Below are positions 6,081 through 9,504 of a stretch of 9,504 nt of DNA, in pieces. The stretch covers positions 1-9,504 of the forward strand of contig CALMFQ010000408.1 of the NCBI GenBank assembly GCA_937863215.1. Reading direction: 5' to 3'. Below the pieces are notes generated by a model, which made no database searches, was not told the DNA's origin, and worked only from the letters and a program-made list of their open reading frames with translations. Every line of letters begins with the position of its first letter. The stretch's first letter is position 1. This DNA is from an uncultured Pseudomonadota bacterium (GTDB taxonomy: Bacteria > Pseudomonadota > Gammaproteobacteria > Burkholderiales > SCOH01). A program made the position numbers and the translations under genes.

Positions 6081-6104
6081 CTTGCCGCACCCGCAACCGG
6101 CAAG
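6081..6104. terminator. Stem-loop between methyltransferase and rnhA
   Basis: CTTGCCG (6081-6087) pairs perfectly with CGGCAAG (6098-6104) around a ten-base loop. It lies in the 59-base gap before rnhA. There is no proper T-run, so it may be a partial terminator, an RNA-processing site or incidental. If it works, it would lower read-through from the methyltransferase into rnhA-dnaQ-ispDF. Confidence 0.3.
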
Positions 6105-6107
6105 GCT

Positions 6108-6836
6108 TTATTCGGGCAGACGCCTGTCGTCCAGTGCGGAACGATCGGTAGTCACCACCAGCCGCTGCGGCGCCGGAGCACTCTGCCAAGCCGGAGTAAT
6201 CATGCGCACGCCACGTACCCGCTTCACCGCCTGCAAGAAATACACACCGCCGCCAACGCGCCACCAGCGATCACCGGCCGACTCCATGAAACGCAAACGC
6301 CACAGCCACTTGGGCTGTTGCGACGGCGGCACATAACAGCCGAGCCTGCCGGTCTGGATATCCAGATTCATCAGTGCCAGCCAGTCCTTGATACGCGGCA
6401 GACTGATGAAATTGCCGCACCACGGATAACCGCGCCCACCGCGAATGCGCCGCACACGGCGTTCAAGCCCCCACAGACTCCAAGGGTTGAAGCCGGAAAC
6501 GATCAGCCGGCCTTCCGGCACAAGCACCCGCTCCGCCTCGCGCAACACCTGGTGGGGATTTTCTGAGAATTCAAGCACATGCGGCAAAACCAGCAGATCG
6601 GTGCTGCCGGTCTCCAGCGGCAACGCTGCAGCATCCGCACGCACATGGCCAAAAGCGCGCCCCAGACGTATCCGCTTGGGCATGCGATTCATGCGCAGCG
6701 AATCGAGCTGCGGCATCTCGATCTGCACAGCGTTGAAGCCAAACACGTCGGCCACCGCCTGATCGAAAAATGCCTGTTCGCGCGCCAACAGATAATGCCC
6801 AAGCGGCGTCTGCCACCAGTCCGTCGAGTTGTACAT
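6108..6836 (-). CDS. Class I SAM-dependent methyltransferase (YafS-type)
   Basis: The 242-residue protein has the Methyltransf_11-like core: a hydrophobic strand and turn at 32-40 (FGFNAVQIE) in the place of motif I, an acidic/ALPL region (ADAAALPLETGSTDLLVLPHVLEF, 67-90 overall) and the post-core strand VLVPEGRLIVSGFNP (104-118). The canonical GxGxG of motif I is absent, as far as I can see. The position between gloB and rnhA is that of yafS in E. coli, which supports orthology. The substrate is unknown. The start at 6836 (MYNSTDWWQTPLG) was chosen because GGGA lies just upstream and because the longer reading, starting at 6923, would run into the gloB start on the other strand. It is the first gene of the minus-strand run and is transcribed away from gloB; a weak hairpin separates it from rnhA. 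Confidence 0.88.
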   Translation of the reverse strand: MYNSTDWWQTPLGHYLLAREQAFFDQAVADVFGFNAVQIEMPQLDSLRMNRMPKRIRLGRAFGHVRADAAALPLETGSTDLLVLPHVLEFSENPHQVLREAERVLVPEGRLIVSGFNPWSLWGLERRVRRIRGGRGYPWCGNFISLPRIKDWLALMNLDIQTGRLGCYVPPSQQPKWLWRLRFMESAGDRWWRVGGGVYFLQAVKRVRGVRMITPAWQSAPAPQRLVVTTDRSALDDRRLPE

Positions 6837-6909
6837 GGCTTCCCATCCGAGCACAGCCGGGCGATCTGCAATTCCCCGACACAACGCCGGGCGGTTTACA
6901 ATATCCGGC
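6837..6909. promoter_or_regulatory. Divergent intergenic region, methyltransferase / gloB
   Basis: These 73 bases must hold the promoters of both divergent transcripts, or at least their leaders. TACAAT at 6897-6902 is a plausible -10 for gloB but lies only seven bases before the ATG. On the minus strand TATTGT (6904-6899) overlaps it. An 8-bp direct repeat GCCGGGCG occurs at 6856-6863 and 6886-6893, 30 bases apart. No good -35 is visible for either direction. Confidence 0.4.
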
Positions 6910-7677
6910 ATGCAGAACATCATCCCGCTACCTGCCTTTACCGATAATTATATCTGGCTTTTGCGCCGGCAGGACGCTGCTGCGGCAGTTGACCCCGGCG
7001 ACGCTGCGCCGGTGCTGCAATATTGCCGTGAACACGGCCTGAGTTTGTGCGCGATCCTGATCACCCATCACCATGCCGACCACACTGGCGGTATTGCCGA
7101 ACTGGTGCGGCATTTTGCCTGCCCGGTATACGGCCCCGCCAATTCCGGCATCGCCGGCATCAGCCATCCGTTGCACCCCGGTGACTTGCTGCAACTGACC
7201 CAACCGGGCCTGCGGCTGGAAGTCATGGCGACCCCCGGCCACACTGCAGATCACATCAGCTATTACGGCGATGGGCTCCTGTTTTGCGGCGACACGCTGT
7301 TTGCCTGCGGCTGCGGTCGCGTTTTCGACGGCAGCACACAACAGTTGCATGCATCGCTGCAACGGCTGGCACACCTGCCACAGGAGACGCAGATCTACTG
7401 CACGCACGAATACACGCTGGCCAACCAGCGTTTTGCCTTGGCGGTCGAACCCGACAACACGGCATTGCTGCAACGTCAGCAACAGGACAGCGCACGCCGG
7501 CAACGCGGAAACCCGACATTGCCCAGTACGCTGGCAACCGAACTGGCGACCAATCCATTCCTGCGCTGTCATTTACCGCATGTCAGGGCTGCGGTGGAAG
7601 CGCATTGCGGCCAGCCTCTGGCGGATGAAACTGCGGTGTTTGCCGCCATGCGCGAATGGAAAAACACTTTCAGCTAG
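6910..7677 (+). CDS. gloB: Hydroxyacylglutathione hydrolase (glyoxalase II)
   Basis: GloB hydrolyses S-lactoylglutathione to D-lactate and glutathione, the second step of methylglyoxal detoxification in the cytoplasm. The 255-residue protein is of normal length. The binuclear metal site of the metallo-beta-lactamase fold is complete: H53, H55, D57 and H58 (THHHADHTGG), H111 (ATPGHTADH), D128 (LLFCGDTLF) and H166 (IYCTHEYTLAN). The N-terminus IIPLPAFTDNYIW and the C-terminal substrate domain (NPTLPSTLATELATNPFLR) are typical of true glyoxalase II. The start at 6910 gives the family N-terminus; a longer reading from 6829 adds 27 unrelated residues. No Shine-Dalgarno sequence precedes this ATG, and a -10-like TACAAT is very close, so a leaderless message is possible. 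It is followed by mltD on the same strand, as a neighbour pair also found in E. coli. Confidence 0.97.
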   Translation: MQNIIPLPAFTDNYIWLLRRQDAAAAVDPGDAAPVLQYCREHGLSLCAILITHHHADHTGGIAELVRHFACPVYGPANSGIAGISHPLHPGDLLQLTQPGLRLEVMATPGHTADHISYYGDGLLFCGDTLFACGCGRVFDGSTQQLHASLQRLAHLPQETQIYCTHEYTLANQRFALAVEPDNTALLQRQQQDSARRQRGNPTLPSTLATELATNPFLRCHLPHVRAAVEAHCGQPLADETAVFAAMREWKNTFS

Positions 7678-7683
7678 GCGCTA

Positions 7684-7722
7684 TTGACAGAGGACTCATG
7701 CGGTCTGCGAACCTTCTGTCAA
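7684..7722 (+). other. Inverted repeat after gloB
   Basis: TTGACAGAGG (7684-7693) pairs with the sequence ending CTTCTGTCAA (7712-7722) with one bulged T, around an 18-base loop. It starts seven bases after the gloB stop. It could be a weak transcription end or a 3' stabilising stem, but no T-run follows. Confidence 0.3.
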
Positions 7723-7784
7723 CAGCGTCTGGTTACCGGCTCTGGCCGGAACCCTTGTCGCATCCGCTGCTTCATTCCGGATTT

Positions 7785-7814
7785 TTGACAGCAACGGACC
7801 GCCCCCGGTAGAAT
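7785..7814 (+). promoter_or_regulatory. Sigma-70 promoter, probably for mltD
   Basis: A perfect TTGACA at 7785-7790 and TAGAAT (five of six consensus bases) at 7809-7814 are separated by 18 bases. Transcription would start near 7821, giving a leader of about 167 bases to the ATG at 7988. This is the best promoter-like sequence in the window. The leader it would make carries the solitary element terminus at 7837-7866. Confidence 0.6.
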
Positions 7815-7836
7815 TCCCGGTCCCGATGACAGCTTC

Positions 7837-7866
7837 AGGTTCTGTTGACGTTGGTTTCGCGGCTGC
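7837..7866 (+). repeat. Solitary copy of the MITE terminus
   Basis: This 30-bp sequence, starting AGGTTCTGTTGACG, is identical at 27 of 30 positions to 648-677, the left end of the element near hemN. Similarity stops at 7866. No opposite terminus or element body can be recognised nearby, so it looks like the remnant of a decayed copy or of a one-ended event. It is preceded by TCAG rather than CTAG. Confidence 0.7.
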
Positions 7867-7987
7867 CTCCGGATGAAAATTCGCCAGCACATGAACGTTC
7901 AACCCAGCCTGGTGTCTTGCATGAGCTTGTGCACGGCAGACGCCCCGAATACCGCCAACCGCGCTGCGGTGTTGCCGACAGGCTTGA

Positions 7988-9504
7988 ATGCAGCAGAACC
8001 GATCGCCCAGACTCCCGCGCATGAATTCCAGACTGATCCTGTTAGTGCTCGCCCTGTGCTCCGGCACGGCGCAAGCTGACGACTTCCTCAATTCGCTGCC
8101 GGCCGCGCCTGCCAAACCGGCGCCTGCAGCCCAGCAGCCAGCCCCCGCGGACGGCCCGGCCCGTGAACGGGTGATGCCGCCCGAGCAATCCTGGGAACCG
8201 ACACCGTCGCCGCTGGCGTACGCCAGCCTGTGGGATCGCCTGCGCGACAACTTTTCGATTCCCAATCTCGATTCGCCGCTGGTGCGCGAATGGGAACAAT
8301 ATTATGCCGCCCGCCCGGAGCAGCTGTATCGCATCAGCGAACGTGGCCGGCGCTACATGTATCACATTGTCGAAGAACTCGACAAACGCAGCATGCCGCT
8401 CGATCTGGCGCTGCTGCCGATGATCGAAAGCGCCTACAACCCGCGCGCCAACTCGCCGGCACATGCGTCCGGCATCTGGCAGTTTGTCCCCTCCACCGGC
8501 AAGCACTACGGACTGGAACAAACCTGGTGGTATGACGGCCGGCGCGATGTGCTGGCAGCAACCGAAGCCGCACTCGATTATCTGAATTATCTCAACGGCC
8601 TGTTCGGCGACTGGCATCTGGCACTGGCATCGTACAACTGGGGCGAAGGCGCGGTAGCGCGCGCGCTGGGCAAGAACCGCGCACGCGGCCTGCCGGAAGA
8701 CTACAGCAGCATCGGCCTGCCGAACGAGACGCTGAACTACGTACCCAAACTGCTGGCAGTGCGCAACCTGATTGCCAACCCCGAAGCGTATGGCATTCGC
8801 CTGCCGAACATTCCCAACCGGCCGTTCTTCAGCGTCGTTACTGCACCGCACCACATGGACACGCAGGTCGCGGCCAAGCTCGCCGGCATGACACTGGATG
8901 AGTTCACCAGCCTGAATCCGGCGTTCAACAAGCCAATCATTGCCTACAAGCCGTCACGGCGGCTACTGGTGCCAGCAGACAAGGAAGTGGAATTTTCGGA
9001 AAAGCTCTCCACTTTTGACGGGCCGCTGCTGTCCTGGCAGCAATATCCGACCACACCGGGTGAAAGCTACGACAAGATCGCCAGCCGCTTTGGCACGACA
9101 GTGGCCAAACTGCGCGAACTCAACAATATCGGCAAGGCGCGCGTGGCGCGTGGCGAAACGCTGATGGTGCCGCGTGCCGGCGAAACCACAGCCAGCGCCA
9201 GCGATGGCGGCACTGCAGCGGATGCACCGGCCACCAACGTGGCAGCGGTACCGGAATATACCCCTGCCAGCGCCAGTATTCCGACCTACACCAAGCTCGA
9301 CAAGGTCGAGTCGGCGCGCGCAAAAAAATACACGGTGCGCAAGGGTGACACGGTCTACAACATTTCGCGCCGCTACGACCTGAGCGTGGCCGAACTGGTT
9401 ACCATCAACCATCTCAAGTCACACCATCTGCATCTCGGCCAGCCGCTTACCGTAGCGCGACTGGAGCAGATTCAACCGGCCGGCGGCCTGCTCAAGGCCA
9501 GCTA
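7988..9504 (+). CDS. mltD: Membrane-bound lytic murein transglycosylase D (MltD), 3' end at or beyond window edge
   Basis: The frame is open from ATG 7988 to the last base; the final two bases are TA, which may or may not begin a stop. MltD cleaves peptidoglycan glycan strands in the periplasm, leaving 1,6-anhydro ends. Numbered from 7988: signal peptide about 1-30 (hydrophobic LILLVLALCSGTA, cleavage likely after AQA), a Pro/Ala-rich linker, the transglycosylase domain about 116-261 with catalytic E147 in LLPMIESAYNP followed by ASGIWQFVPSTGKHYGL and LASYNWGEG, then a degenerate LysM (about 288-329) and two clear LysM modules (about 351-396 and 447-490, the last YTVRKGDTVYNISRRY). A second ATG at 8021 also gives a good signal peptide but has no Shine-Dalgarno, whereas ACAGG precedes 7988 by five bases. 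The cysteine in the hydrophobic core lacks a proper lipobox (LALC), so a soluble periplasmic form is possible. Confidence 0.93.
   Translation, partial: MQQNRSPRLPRMNSRLILLVLALCSGTAQADDFLNSLPAAPAKPAPAAQQPAPADGPARERVMPPEQSWEPTPSPLAYASLWDRLRDNFSIPNLDSPLVREWEQYYAARPEQLYRISERGRRYMYHIVEELDKRSMPLDLALLPMIESAYNPRANSPAHASGIWQFVPSTGKHYGLEQTWWYDGRRDVLAATEAALDYLNYLNGLFGDWHLALASYNWGEGAVARALGKNRARGLPEDYSSIGLPNETLNYVPKLLAVRNLIANPEAYGIRLPNIPNRPFFSVVTAPHHMDTQVAAKLAGMTLDEFTSLNPAFNKPIIAYKPSRRLLVPADKEVEFSEKLSTFDGPLLSWQQYPTTPGESYDKIASRFGTTVAKLRELNNIGKARVARGETLMVPRAGETTASASDGGTAADAPATNVAAVPEYTPASASIPTYTKLDKVESARAKKYTVRKGDTVYNISRRYDLSVAELVTINHLKSHHLHLGQPLTVARLEQIQPAGGLLKAS

Noticed and set aside
6856..6893. Direct repeat GCCGGGCG spaced by 30 bases as an operator pair
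   Set aside because: An eight-base GC-rich repeat is easily found by chance in this DNA. It is noted with the divergent region but not claimed as a regulator site.
7719..7849. GTCAACAG at 7719-7726 as the partner end of the solitary terminus at 7837
   Set aside because: Only eight bases match, and the two would face away from each other instead of enclosing an element, so this is probably chance.
7873..8079. Plus-strand open frame of 68 codons before and into mltD
   Set aside because: It overlaps the mltD signal peptide in another frame, lacks a good ribosome site and has no recognisable feature. A leader peptide cannot be excluded but nothing supports it.
7696..8265. Minus-strand open frame of 189 codons across the gloB-mltD gap
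   Set aside because: It runs antisense through the promoter, the solitary terminus and the mltD start, and has a low-complexity Gly/Ala/Arg composition.

Overview
The window is a stretch of ordinary chromosome from a proteobacterium, most likely a betaproteobacterium. This rests on protein character (HemN, DnaQ, IspD/IspF, GloB, MltD all of proteobacterial type), moderately high GC, and a gene neighbourhood (mltD, gloB, a yafS-type methyltransferase, rnhA, dnaQ) that is also clustered in Escherichia coli. Genus cannot be fixed from the sequence alone.

Layout. (1) 2-631, plus strand: the 3' part of hemN, anaerobic haem synthesis. (2) 632-941: an intergenic stretch almost filled by a 263-bp non-coding, MITE-like element with 29-bp terminal inverted repeats, a CTAG direct repeat at each end and two large internal hairpins. 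Its right end abuts an extra copy of the terminus, making a perfect 28-bp palindrome. (3) 942-1619, plus: a small membrane protein of the TauE/SafE (DsbD-like) group, which in many proteobacteria sits next to hemN and the cbb3 oxidase maturation genes. (4) 1736-3684, plus: a tight three-gene signalling operon, a CheY-like receiver, a CheC-like phosphatase with both catalytic motifs, and a PAS-GGDEF diguanylate cyclase. (5) 3719-6836, minus: a five-gene run read in the order methyltransferase, rnhA, dnaQ, ispD, ispF, with overlapping or nearly touching genes from rnhA onward. (6) 6910-7677, plus: gloB (glyoxalase II), divergent from the methyltransferase. (7) 7678-7987: an intergenic stretch with a good sigma-70 promoter and a solitary copy of the MITE terminus. 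(8) 7988 to the window edge, plus: mltD, a periplasmic lytic transglycosylase with LysM repeats; it is still open at the last base.

How the parts work together. The hemN/exporter pair fits low-oxygen respiration. The receiver-CheC-GGDEF operon looks like a self-contained circuit in which a phosphorylated receiver is reset by its own phosphatase and coupled to cyclic-di-GMP synthesis; the input kinase is not in the window. The minus-strand operon joins RNA-primer removal and proofreading (RnhA, DnaQ) to two steps of the MEP isoprenoid pathway (IspD, IspF). GloB and MltD serve methylglyoxal detoxification and peptidoglycan turnover.

Most of the window is housekeeping. The most unusual material is the structured repeat element and its scattered termini, followed by the CheY-CheC-GGDEF module.
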